Source: JABFRJ01 sp963847145 (GTDB taxonomy: Bacteria; Pseudomonadota; Alphaproteobacteria; Rhizobiales; Hyphomicrobiaceae). Taken from it: a DNA stretch of 64,000 nucleotides. The notes under the pieces are model-generated. The model did no database searches, had not been told where the DNA came from, and saw only the letters and a list, made by a program, of their open reading frames with translations. The position numbers and the translations under genes are program-made. How positions within the stretch are numbered: the stretch's first letter is position 1; every line of letters starts with the position of its first letter. Location: contig CAWJYN010000004.1 in assembly GCA_963847145.1 (NCBI GenBank), positions 124,001-188,000 on the forward strand, read 5' to 3'. Positions 17,742 through 26,329 of the stretch are shown piece by piece.

Positions 17742-19378
17742 GCGTGAAGGCTGTCCTTGAAATCTCAAATCTCACCGTCTCAATTCCCGGCGGCGGGGAT
17801 CGTGCGAACGCGATCGAGGATATCTCGATCACGGTCAACCAGGGCGAGATCGTCTGCGTCGTTGGTGAATCGGGTTCTGGTAAATCCGTCACAGCGCAAG
17901 CCGTGATGGCCCTACTGGCCAAAGGCCAGCTGAAAATAACCCAGGGCTCGATCAAGCTCGAAGGCGATGAGCTGACGACCAAGTCGCAGCCAGAAATGCG
18001 CGCCGTGCGCGGCAAACGCACCGCCATGGTGTTCCAGGAGCCGATGACGGCGCTGAACCCGGTCGAGCGTTGCGGCGACCAGATCGGTGAAGTGCTGGAG
18101 ATCCACACCGATCTCGATGCGAGCAGCCGCCGCAAGCGCGTCATTGAAGTGATGGAAAGTGTCCATCTGCCAGACCCGGAGCAGATGGCAGATGCGTACC
18201 CACACCAGCTCTCCGGCGGCCAGCGCCAGCGCGTCATGATCGCGATGGCACTGGTACTTGATCCCGCGCTGTTGATTGCTGACGAGCCGACCACCGCGCT
18301 CGACGTCACAACGCAGGCGCAAATCCTCAAACTGATCAAAGAAATGCAAGTGCGCCGGAACACGGGCGTGCTGTTCATCACTCATGACTTCGGTGTGGTG
18401 TCCGAAATTGCCGACCGCGTCGTCGTCATGCAAAAGGGCCGCATCGTCGAGCAGGGCCCCAAGGCGGACATTCTCTCCGCGCCAAAGCAAGACTACACCA
18501 AAATGCTCATCTCAGCTGTGCCGAGCCTTGTGCCGCCGGTTCGTATACCTGTGACGGGTCCCGTCACACTCGCGACGACATTGCTCAACAAAACCTACGG
18601 CCGAACCAGTTTCTTCAGTCGAACGGGCCGCGTCGTGAAAGCCGTAACCGACACATCTATCGAGGTGCGCCGCGGCGAGACGTTGGGCATCGTCGGCGAA
18701 TCCGGCTCTGGCAAATCAACCGTTGCGCGGTGTATCGCGCGTCTCGTCGATCCGACATCTGGCCGCATCGATATTGACGGCGTCGACATTGCGCGCATGT
18801 CCGAGCGTACCCTGCGCCCCTATCGCCGGCGCGTGCAGATCGTCTTCCAGGACCCCTATCGCTCGCTCAACCCGCGCCGCACCGTGGGGCAGTCCATTGT
18901 CGAAGGCCCCATGAATTTCGGACTTGATGCACCCGCCGCGATTGCACGCGCGCGGGATCTGATGGGTCTCGTCGGCTTGTCGCCGGATGCCCTTGACCGC
19001 TTTCCGCATCAATTCTCGGGCGGCCAGCGGCAGCGGATCGCCATTGCGCGTGCGCTTGCCATGGAGCCGGTGCTACTGATCGGAGACGAGCCGGTGTCAG
19101 CCCTCGACGTGTCAGTACAGGCGCAGGTGCTGCAGTTGCTCGACGCCGTGCGCAAGAAATTTGATCTTGCAGTGCTGTTCATAACGCATGACTTGCGCGT
19201 GGCGGCGCAGATCTGCGACCGCATTGCGGTCATGCAACGCGGCGTCGTAGTTGAGACGGGGCCGACCGCGCGCGTGTTCGCTGAACCCCAGCACGCCTAT
19301 ACCAAAAGTCTCTTCGCCGCTGCACCTGGCCAGGGCTTCGGCAGCCGGATCGGTTCTGGCGAACTGCTCAAGGCCTAA
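17738..19378 (+). CDS. Fused DppD-DppF-type double ATPase
   Basis: 546 residues holding two complete nucleotide-binding domains. NBD1 (about 1-255) has GESGSGKS, LSGGQRQR and LLIADEPTTALD. NBD2 (about 275-546) has GESGSGKST, FSGGQRQR and LLIGDEPVSALD. Both retain H-loops (FITHD). One polypeptide therefore replaces the usual DppD and DppF pair and powers import through the two preceding permeases. Both halves look active. Overlap by ATGA with the permease gene shows translational coupling. It is the last gene of the operon. Confidence 0.92.
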   Translation: MSVKAVLEISNLTVSIPGGGDRANAIEDISITVNQGEIVCVVGESGSGKSVTAQAVMALLAKGQLKITQGSIKLEGDELTTKSQPEMRAVRGKRTAMVFQEPMTALNPVERCGDQIGEVLEIHTDLDASSRRKRVIEVMESVHLPDPEQMADAYPHQLSGGQRQRVMIAMALVLDPALLIADEPTTALDVTTQAQILKLIKEMQVRRNTGVLFITHDFGVVSEIADRVVVMQKGRIVEQGPKADILSAPKQDYTKMLISAVPSLVPPVRIPVTGPVTLATTLLNKTYGRTSFFSRTGRVVKAVTDTSIEVRRGETLGIVGESGSGKSTVARCIARLVDPTSGRIDIDGVDIARMSERTLRPYRRRVQIVFQDPYRSLNPRRTVGQSIVEGPMNFGLDAPAAIARARDLMGLVGLSPDALDRFPHQFSGGQRQRIAIARALAMEPVLLIGDEPVSALDVSVQAQVLQLLDAVRKKFDLAVLFITHDLRVAAQICDRIAVMQRGVVVETGPTARVFAEPQHAYTKSLFAAAPGQGFGSRIGSGELLKA

Positions 19379-19453
19379 GACAGTGGTCGGTTTGGCGGTC
19401 TTTGCCTGGTTGGGCTAGATTGTGAGCGTTAACAGCCACGGGAGCCGCAAGCG

Positions 19454-19894
19454 ATGCCCACGGAATTCACGCCGTTTCAATCTCTCTCCGGTGGGATGCT
19501 GATCGGGCTCGCAGCCACGCTCCTCATGCTGCTGCACGGCCGCGTCGCTGGCGTAACGGGTATCCTGGCTGGCCTCTTGCCGCCGTATAGTCGCAGCCAG
19601 GCGAGCGATTTCGGCTGGCGCGCTGCATTCATCGTCGGACTTGTCGCGTCGCCAATGCTGTATGGCCTGTTCATCAGGCCACCGATTGCTGTGCAAGTCG
19701 CCGCGTCGTCAAGTCTGTTGCTCGTATCCGGGGCTATCGTTGGCATCGGCGTGACATTTGGCTCAGGCTGCCCCAGTGGTCACGGCGTGTGCGGTATGGC
19801 GCGATTGTCTCAACGGTCGTTTTCGGCCGTAGGAATCTTTATGGCAACCGCCGCTGCGACCGTTTTCGTAGTCCGTCACATGCTGGGAGCGTGA
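19454..19894 (+). CDS. YeeE/YedE-family membrane protein, first half
   Basis: 146 residues with four hydrophobic helices and the family motif GSGCPSGHGVCGM, whose cysteines in YeeE take part in thiosulfate passage. It corresponds to the N-terminal half of fused YeeE. The second half is the next gene, 3 bp away. Together they probably form a sulfur-compound (thiosulfate or similar) permease. GGGAG lies 10 nt before ATG 19454. No TusA, sulfurtransferase or ArsR gene is adjacent. Confidence 0.85.
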   Translation: MPTEFTPFQSLSGGMLIGLAATLLMLLHGRVAGVTGILAGLLPPYSRSQASDFGWRAAFIVGLVASPMLYGLFIRPPIAVQVAASSSLLLVSGAIVGIGVTFGSGCPSGHGVCGMARLSQRSFSAVGIFMATAAATVFVVRHMLGA

Positions 19895-19897
19895 GCG

Positions 19898-20332
19898 ATG
19901 GCGATCTTTTCAGCGCTTCTACTTGGCCTGCTCTTCGGCGTCGGAATTTTGCTGTCCGGCATGGGCAATCCAGCCAAAGTACTCAACTTTTTCGACGTCG
20001 CCGGTGCCTGGGACCCAAGTCTGGCGTTCGTGATGGGCGGCGCGCTGCTCGTCAATACGATCGGGACGCGTGTTGCGCTCGCTCGCGGTAAACCACTGCT
20101 TGATAGCGTTTTCCACATGCCGCAACGGACGCAGATTGATGCTCCGTTGCTGGGTGGCGCCGCCGTGTTCGGCCTCGGCTGGGGCATGTCTGGATTTTGC
20201 CCCGGCGGATTGTTGCCCGTGCTCGGACTTGGCCGCGTGGAGCCGTTGCTGTTCTTCGCTGGACTGATCTTCGGCATGCTCGCAGCCCGCTTCGCACAGG
20301 CCCGCGGCGTGGCGTCCGCACCTCAGCGATAG
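19898..20332 (+). CDS. YeeE/YedE-family membrane protein, second half (DUF6691 type)
   Basis: 144 residues with four helices, the family's GMGNPAKVLNFFDVAG segment and a GFCPGG motif matching the second cysteine site of YeeE. It is encoded immediately after its partner and has a GGGAG about 10 nt upstream. The 3' end overlaps the convergent hydrolase gene by 10 bp. Confidence 0.85.
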   Translation: MAIFSALLLGLLFGVGILLSGMGNPAKVLNFFDVAGAWDPSLAFVMGGALLVNTIGTRVALARGKPLLDSVFHMPQRTQIDAPLLGGAAVFGLGWGMSGFCPGGLLPVLGLGRVEPLLFFAGLIFGMLAARFAQARGVASAPQR

Positions 20333-21768
20333 TCGGCCGCAATCTGACACAGCCGGTCGAGCGGCGCGGTGTTCCGGATCAGTGACGCCGGGACAGAGAA
20401 ATGCCCACGATCCCAGATGAAGGCGCTGCGCTCAGGCACACCCCAGCGGGCCACAAGCTGCCGCCCGCTCTCAAATGGCAAAATCACGTCACGGCGGCCA
20501 AGGATCGAGACAATGTTCTCAGGCCTCATCGGCATGCTGTTCACCGGGTTAACAAGCGACAGATAGCGGCGTGCAAGTTCCGGGGTCCATCCAAACGATT
20601 TAACGACCTCAGGGCTCGCCCACAGGTTGGCAAGTGCGCCATCCGTGATAGCCGCACCCATGTCGCCAGTGTGCGTGACCAGGAACAGCGCGTCGGGACG
20701 AAGCGCCGCCGGCCATGTGTGCGAGCGATCAGCGGCCAGCTGGCTGGTCATCGCACCGAGGCTCGATCCGCCGAACACCAGCGCGCCTTTGGAGCGTTTG
20801 CGCGCCCAGTCAGAAAACACCGCCCACTCCTGCAGCGCGCCGGAAAAGCTATCGAGCAAACCCATGGGGAACGCGCCGATAGAGCGTTCGCCGCCGAACC
20901 GGCCCAACGGCGCACGACGGCCGTGCCAGGGTGCTTCGGGCCGTATGATGCGGAAGCCGCGCGCCGCCAGCGCCTGGCTTTCGTCGATGAGTCCTTTCCA
21001 GTGGTCGAAGTCGACGCAGACGCCGTGGCCGAAGATCAGTGTCGGCGCGTTCACTGTGTCATGCGGTTCGTGGACGCGCGCATAGACAGTATCGCCGAGC
21101 CGCGCCGACGGGCTTTCAAAGCGCAGCCAGAATTCTGTACCGGCTGGCGTCGAAATGCTGCGCGATGTCTCAATCGCCGGCATGATAGTCGGTGGTGTTG
21201 AGCGAGCATCAAACGCTGCGAGGCCACCGCCGTGAACGGCCTCGACTGAGGCTGGCGTTTCAATGGCAAGTTTGGCGCGTGGCAGGCGAAGCGGAAGTCG
21301 AAGCCGCAAGCCCCACCGGGTCGCGTTGTACGCATGCCGATGTGTGAGGCGGGCAGCTTCGATGGCGCGCAGTTCGGCGGGATCGCGCGTCTCTGTGCCA
21401 AAAAACGCTTGTTCCCAGGCGGCCTCCACCGCAGTTGCTGTTGCGCGCGCCTCTGCGAGTTTGGCGAGTGAGGCCGTGATGGCGTCTCGCTTCTCGTGTC
21501 GCACCGGCATCGGCACGGCAGCGCAGAAGGCCGCGTAGTCGTCACCAGCCTCGGCTGCCGCTGCCCAGACGCGCGAACCGGGGAAAAACATGTGCTTCAG
21601 GCCGAACAGCGTCGCATGGTCAAACCAAGGTCGCGCCAACACGGTACCGGCGATGAAACGCTGGAGACTGTCGCCCATGGCGGACGGCGCTGCGCCCTGG
21701 CTGTGCGTGGCGTGGCCTGTCGCCCGGCCCTGGTGCGCGTCCTCGCGCGCGATTGATCCATCCATCAT
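20323..21768 (-). CDS. Large alpha/beta hydrolase
   Basis: 481 residues. The C-terminal 280 form an alpha/beta-hydrolase: oxyanion region IFGHGV, nucleophile elbow GGSSLGAM, an acid within GRRDVILPF and a catalytic His in RGHFSVP. The N-terminal 200 residues are Ala/Arg-rich and unassigned; they may be a lid or a partner-binding region. Substrate unknown. Two adjacent ATG (21768 and 21765) are available. It is divergent from the plsB-like gene across 200 bp. Confidence 0.8.
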   Translation of the reverse strand: MMDGSIAREDAHQGRATGHATHSQGAAPSAMGDSLQRFIAGTVLARPWFDHATLFGLKHMFFPGSRVWAAAAEAGDDYAAFCAAVPMPVRHEKRDAITASLAKLAEARATATAVEAAWEQAFFGTETRDPAELRAIEAARLTHRHAYNATRWGLRLRLPLRLPRAKLAIETPASVEAVHGGGLAAFDARSTPPTIMPAIETSRSISTPAGTEFWLRFESPSARLGDTVYARVHEPHDTVNAPTLIFGHGVCVDFDHWKGLIDESQALAARGFRIIRPEAPWHGRRAPLGRFGGERSIGAFPMGLLDSFSGALQEWAVFSDWARKRSKGALVFGGSSLGAMTSQLAADRSHTWPAALRPDALFLVTHTGDMGAAITDGALANLWASPEVVKSFGWTPELARRYLSLVNPVNSMPMRPENIVSILGRRDVILPFESGRQLVARWGVPERSAFIWDRGHFSVPASLIRNTAPLDRLCQIAADYR

Positions 21769-21968
21769 GCGTAGGCTCAGGTTCGAGGTGTTAAGGCAAC
21801 CAGAGTATCTTCAAGACCGTGCCATACCATGGACCGTGCGACCAAATCGTTGCCGTCGCACGCGCAGTTGATCCGTAGCCCCCGGGCGCGGCTAGTCGTT
21901 GATCTGATGCTTATCTGGCACTTTCCAAAAACGGTGCTGTCGGCCACCATGTGGCAACGATGGGCTGA

Positions 21969-23456
21969 ATGCAAACCTGGGGGCGGCGCGTGGGTGAGTT
22001 CTGGGCGGCGCTGGGGGCCGAGACTGCACTGCCATTCTGGGCGGTCGTCCTCCTCGGTGCGCTGTCGGCGCTCGCGATCTTGGACCGGCTCCTGATGCCG
22101 TCTGTACGCTGGGCTATCCAACGCCAGGCGAACCGCGCTATCGACAAGCTGAATACGCAACTGAGGCTGCAGATCCAGCCCTTTAAGATGACCAAGCGCA
22201 GTCAGTTGATCGATCAACTGCTGCATGATCCGGATGTGCTGACGGCCGTCGAGGCCAACGCGCGCGAGACCGGGCGGCCCAATGCAGTCGTGATGGCGCA
22301 AGTACGCAGCTATGCGCGCGAAATGGTGCCGTCGTTCTCGGCCTATGCCTATTTCAAGATTGGCACGCGATTGGCGCGTCGAATTTCCAAGTCACTCTAT
22401 CGGGTGCGGTTGGGTGCTGTGCATAGCCATGCGCTTGAGCGCATCCCACCAGACGCGACGGTCATCTTCGTCATGAACCACCGGTCCAACATGGACTATG
22501 TGCTGGTGACATATGTGGCGGCAACGGCTTCGGCTCTCAGTTATGCAGTCGGCGAGTGGGCACAAGTGTGGGGCCTGCGTCAGCTGATCAGTTCCATGGG
22601 TGGTTACTTCATCCGCCGCAACTCGCGTGACCCGCTCTATCGCAAGGTGCTCGCCCGCTACGTGGACATGGCGACCAAGGCCGGCGTGGTCCAAGCCGTT
22701 TTTCCCGAGGGCGGCCTGACGCGTACCGGTGTACTGCAGCCGGCCAAGCTTGGGCTGCTTTCCTACATGGTTTCCAATTTCGATCCGCACGGCCAGCGCG
22801 ACATCGTGTTTATTCCCGTCGGGATCAACTACGACCGTGTACTTGAGGATCGTATACAGCTTGCCGCGGGAAAAACCGCCTCCGGTGAGCCGGTCCGCTT
22901 CAAATTCAGTTTCGGTGTGTTCGTGCGTTACAACTTGCGCCGTCTCTGGCAGCGGATCAACGGCACTTGGCATCGCTACGGCTATGCTTGTGTGTCATTC
23001 GGCAAGCCCATTTCGATGAAGTCGCTGCTCGCGCCGCGCGCGCTTGATCTGCGCAGCCTGCCGCCGGACGAGAGGCACGCCGAGATCGAGGCGATCGGCC
23101 AGCGGCTGATGGGGGCGGTTGGCGATGTTGTGCCAGTCGTGCCTGTGCCGTTGGTGGCGACAGCGATTCTAGAGGCGCAGGGTCAGCCGCTGACGCTCTT
23201 TGAACTGAAAGGCCGCGTGTTCGACCTGATCAATTCCTTTGAACGAGTTGGTGCCTACGTGCATGTGCCGCGCAAGGACCGCGACTATGCCATCGATACC
23301 GGTTTGCGAATGCTGGTGGAGCGGCAGCTTGTCGTCGCGAAAGACGATACCTTCGCGGCTCATTCTGACGGCCTGGAGCTCTTGCGATACTACGCCAACT
23401 CGCTGGTTCACCTGCGCAAAATTACGTCGCCGGTTCACTTGTCTGCCGCCGAATAG
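21969..23456 (+). CDS. PlsB-like glycerol-3-phosphate 1-O-acyltransferase
   Basis: 495 residues. An N-terminal helix (about 24-42) anchors it to the membrane. The acyltransferase core has block I NHRSNMD (the HX4D catalytic motif), block II GGYFIRR, block III FPEGGLTRTG and block IV IVFIPVGINYDR, the arrangement of PlsB and not of PlsC. It is shorter than the ~800-residue E. coli PlsB, matching the compact form seen in several alphaproteobacteria. Likely first step of phospholipid synthesis. Its stop lies 7 bp from the convergent RraA-like gene. Confidence 0.85.
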   Translation: MQTWGRRVGEFWAALGAETALPFWAVVLLGALSALAILDRLLMPSVRWAIQRQANRAIDKLNTQLRLQIQPFKMTKRSQLIDQLLHDPDVLTAVEANARETGRPNAVVMAQVRSYAREMVPSFSAYAYFKIGTRLARRISKSLYRVRLGAVHSHALERIPPDATVIFVMNHRSNMDYVLVTYVAATASALSYAVGEWAQVWGLRQLISSMGGYFIRRNSRDPLYRKVLARYVDMATKAGVVQAVFPEGGLTRTGVLQPAKLGLLSYMVSNFDPHGQRDIVFIPVGINYDRVLEDRIQLAAGKTASGEPVRFKFSFGVFVRYNLRRLWQRINGTWHRYGYACVSFGKPISMKSLLAPRALDLRSLPPDERHAEIEAIGQRLMGAVGDVVPVVPVPLVATAILEAQGQPLTLFELKGRVFDLINSFERVGAYVHVPRKDRDYAIDTGLRMLVERQLVVAKDDTFAAHSDGLELLRYYANSLVHLRKITSPVHLSAAE

Positions 23457-23463
23457 CGCATAG

Positions 23464-24165
23464 TCACATGACACCGAACGTGGCAAACGCTTCTACCGTC
23501 GACATACCCTTACGGATGGCGACGGCGACCTCGTTCTCCGTTTCGGCTTTTTCAAGCGCGCGCCGGATCGCTTCTTCCTCGGCGTGCCGAGGGATCACCA
23601 GCACGCCCTCACGGTCGCCGTAGATGAGGTCGCCGGGTTCAATCCGTACGCCGCCGATTTCGATGGCGCAGCGATAGTCGACCACCTTACCCCGCGGACC
23701 TTGGTCCTGCGCGTACAGTCCCCGGCTAAACACCGGCAAGCCCAACGGTTCAATTTCGCTGGCGTCGCGGATAAATCCGTCAATCACCGCACCGGCGGCT
23801 TTGAGATGAAGCGCGCGCGTCGTCATCAGACCACCCCAGAGCGCATAGCGCGGCACGGGTGTGTGGGCGACGTAGACTTCGCCGGGCTTGAGACTGTCGA
23901 GGGCCTCGAACAGCAGGCCAAATCGCTTTGCCGCGAGTGGCCCGGCCCCGGTCCCCGCTTCCTCGAAGACGTCTGCTTCAAGAACGGGCATGGCCCGGCC
24001 CGCGATTTTCTGATCCGGCCTTAACGGTGCAAGGCCCGGCGGCAGGAATTGGCGCTTGAGCCCCATCTGGTCGAGCACGTCGCCCACGACGGCGGTAAAC
24101 AGCCGTGATTTGAGAAGTTCGAAACGGCCGGTATCGTCGGTCGGCAACGGGGGGGGAGTGGACAT
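23464..24165 (-). CDS. RraA-like / HMG aldolase-fold protein
   Basis: 233 residues with the RraA-like fold signature: VVGDVLDQMGL near residue 25, GGLMTTRALHLKAAGAVIDG and IRDASEI (the metal-binding GXXXR-D-type segment), then PGDLIYGDREGVLVIP. This family includes 4-hydroxy-4-methyl-2-oxoglutarate aldolases and RNase E regulators; low-level features do not separate them, but the intact R-D pair favours an aldolase or oxaloacetate decarboxylase-like activity. Start ATG 24165 is supported by a purine-rich stretch 7 nt upstream; a GTG/ATG extension to 24225 was not used. Confidence 0.8.
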   Translation of the reverse strand: MSTPPPLPTDDTGRFELLKSRLFTAVVGDVLDQMGLKRQFLPPGLAPLRPDQKIAGRAMPVLEADVFEEAGTGAGPLAAKRFGLLFEALDSLKPGEVYVAHTPVPRYALWGGLMTTRALHLKAAGAVIDGFIRDASEIEPLGLPVFSRGLYAQDQGPRGKVVDYRCAIEIGGVRIEPGDLIYGDREGVLVIPRHAEEEAIRRALEKAETENEVAVAIRKGMSTVEAFATFGVM

Positions 24166-24237
24166 GGTCGGCTCTCTCGGATCGTGCAGCGCAGTAGTCA
24201 ACACGATGGCACCGTGAGGCACCATCCCTGGTCTGTC

Positions 24238-25032
24238 CTATGATCCCCGAAAATACTTCCATTTGTCGAGCAGCCCAAGTGCGATCTCGATCGCGATCAA
24301 GCCGATGATGTACCATTCGAGGCGATGGCTCGTCCGGGTGGCTACGAGGTCAGTAATGGTATCGGCGCTGCCGCGGATGACGTCCAGCTTGCGGCCGACG
24401 GCGCGGGCTCGGGCGGGGAGATCGTACTCGTCGACAAGTTTTGCCCAGAAGCGCTCAAGCTCAGGGCGATCCCACAAGACGTCCGGCTTGTCGTCGAGGT
24501 CGGCGCGGCTGGCGAGGCGGTGCTGCACAAGCAGGGCTTCGCCGATTTCCTCATAGATCTGGGGTTGAAGCGCGCCAGACAATTGCCGCTTGATTAGGTT
24601 GGTAGCGATCGGCTCCACGCGTTCAAAAGCCGAGGCGACCCGCCGCTCGTCGTAAGCGAGCGCCACAGACATGGCGAGCGCTTCGGCAATGAGCAGCAGC
24701 CGCGTGGGATCAGCCGCCTTTATCTGAATGACGCCACTGGTCGAAACGCTGTCATCTTCAGACGGTTTGACGTCGATCGTCGCAGTTTCAATCTCGCGTG
24801 CTTCCAATGGCGCCTTGATCCTTTCCCCAAGACCACGGACCAAATCCTCTTCTTCGACAGGCGTCAGGTTGACGAAAGCGATGCTGCCCGTTTTGAAGAT
24901 GACGACAACGCCGTCAGAGTTAGTCCGGAACCCCAGTGGGGTCTTGGAAAACGCGTCTTCCCGCTCAAGACCTTTGCTATCAATGCTTTCGCCGAGATGA
25001 AGGGCGCGAATAGTCAGGCGTTCGGACGGCAT
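24238..25032 (-). CDS. RMD1 / DUF155 family protein with C-terminal membrane anchor
   Basis: 264 residues with the DUF155 core: TNSDGVVVIFKTGSIAFVNL near residue 45, an EEDLV segment, a helical middle (ALAYDERRV, LVQHRLASRAD) and a C-terminal helix (HRLEWYIIGLIAIEIALGLL) that places the tail in the membrane. The eukaryotic relatives (yeast Rmd1, Rmd8, mitochondrial RMND1) act in meiosis and mitochondrial translation; bacterial members have no settled role. AGGGA 6 nt upstream fixes ATG 25032. It is oriented with the RraA-like gene, 72 bp apart. Confidence 0.8.
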   Translation of the reverse strand: MPSERLTIRALHLGESIDSKGLEREDAFSKTPLGFRTNSDGVVVIFKTGSIAFVNLTPVEEEDLVRGLGERIKAPLEAREIETATIDVKPSEDDSVSTSGVIQIKAADPTRLLLIAEALAMSVALAYDERRVASAFERVEPIATNLIKRQLSGALQPQIYEEIGEALLVQHRLASRADLDDKPDVLWDRPELERFWAKLVDEYDLPARARAVGRKLDVIRGSADTITDLVATRTSHRLEWYIIGLIAIEIALGLLDKWKYFRGS

Positions 25033-25299
25033 ACAAGGTCCCTGACATGGTCGGCGCGAGACCGTCGGCAACCAGCAACAACAATTTGCAGTAAAGGTTC
25101 TGCCTCAGGCATCGCATGCGCTTGTGCGGTAGGGCAACCATTGCAAAATTTCAAACGTTCAGCCCGACCGCGGGATTGACAATACAGGCCCTCACACAGG
25201 CGCTGCCCGATCAAACGGACTTGACCAAACGGAACTTAGCCGCGACGAACCGCCGAAGGGGGCATCGCGGCCAAAACACAACAATTCAGGCCCAACGGG

Positions 25300-26256
25300 T
25301 CACCCACCGCAGACCTTGCAACCGCCAGCCTTGCGCACGTCGTTGACCTTGGTGCTCAGCTCTTCCGCAAGATTTTCTGGCGCGCCCGCGACCACCTTGT
25401 CGCCAACCAGGAAGTGCGGCGTGCCGCTGATGCCCATTCTTTGGGCGAGCGCGCGGGTGTCGTCGATTTCCTTTTTGACCTCGGCAGAACCGATGTCCCT
25501 TTTCAGGCGTGCAATATCGAGGCCGACCTTCTCCGCAACCTTGAGGGCTGTGGCTTCGTTGGCTTGGCCTGGTGTGTTGAGCATTGCCAGATGGAAGTCC
25601 CAGTATTTGCCCTGCATCTTAGCGGCGAGGGCCACCTTGGCAGTTTCCTCAGAGCCCTTCGAAAGAATTGGGAATTCTTTTAGGACAACGCGGACGTTTT
25701 TGTCGGCCTGCATAACGCTGGCTAGATCGGGCAGCGCCTTTTTGCAGTAGCCGCAGTTGTAGTCGAAGAATTCGACAATGGTGACGTCGCCTTTCGGATT
25801 GCCTGCAACCGGAGCGGTCGGTGACTGGAAGATCTCTTTGGCGTTCTCCTTGAGTGAGACGGCCATCTTCTCCGCGTTGATTTTTTCCATCTTGGTTTCG
25901 AGTGCGGTTTGAACTTCGATCATAACCTCGGGGTTGCGCACGAGGTAGTCTTTGATCAAGGCCTCAAACTCTCGCCGCTGCTCAACAGTGAAGGATGATG
26001 CCACAGGTGCAGCTGCGGATGCGGCCGCTGCGTTTGCAGGCGGGGGTGTGGATGCCGTTTCGGAGATGACTGCGCGATCCGAGGGCAGCGTAACTGCGAG
26101 CGGTCCTTGCTGCGTGGCGCGCATCACCAAGGCCCCAATCAAGGCCAAGCCGGCGAGAGCGATAAGCGGCACCCGGCTCGGCGCCGGAGGCGCAACCGGC
26201 GCTGGCGTATGGTTCTCTGTCATTGGCGTAGTGGCCGTGTGCTTCTGGGTGTCCAT
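25300..26256 (-). CDS. DsbA/Com1-family thiol oxidoreductase, membrane-anchored, extra C-terminal CxxC
   Basis: 318 residues. After a short tail, one helix (about 35-53) anchors it, followed by a Pro/Ala linker, a helical region (FEALIKDYLVRNPEVM, typical of Com1/ScsC-like proteins) and a thioredoxin fold with active site NCGYCKK and cis-Pro loop GTPHFLVG. Expected to make or shuffle disulfides in the periplasm. Unusual is the final segment GGCKVCGG, a second CxxC five residues from the end. ATG 26256 has AGGA 8 nt upstream; ATG 26223 is an alternative. Confidence 0.85.
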   Translation of the reverse strand: MDTQKHTATTPMTENHTPAPVAPPAPSRVPLIALAGLALIGALVMRATQQGPLAVTLPSDRAVISETASTPPPANAAAASAAAPVASSFTVEQRREFEALIKDYLVRNPEVMIEVQTALETKMEKINAEKMAVSLKENAKEIFQSPTAPVAGNPKGDVTIVEFFDYNCGYCKKALPDLASVMQADKNVRVVLKEFPILSKGSEETAKVALAAKMQGKYWDFHLAMLNTPGQANEATALKVAEKVGLDIARLKRDIGSAEVKKEIDDTRALAQRMGISGTPHFLVGDKVVAGAPENLAEELSTKVNDVRKAGGCKVCGG

Positions 26257-26329
26257 GGATGGTCCTGGGTGTGTGGAGCTGAGGTTTTGCAGCCAGTGTA
26301 GGCGGGCATGGTTGAGCGTCGTACTCAGC

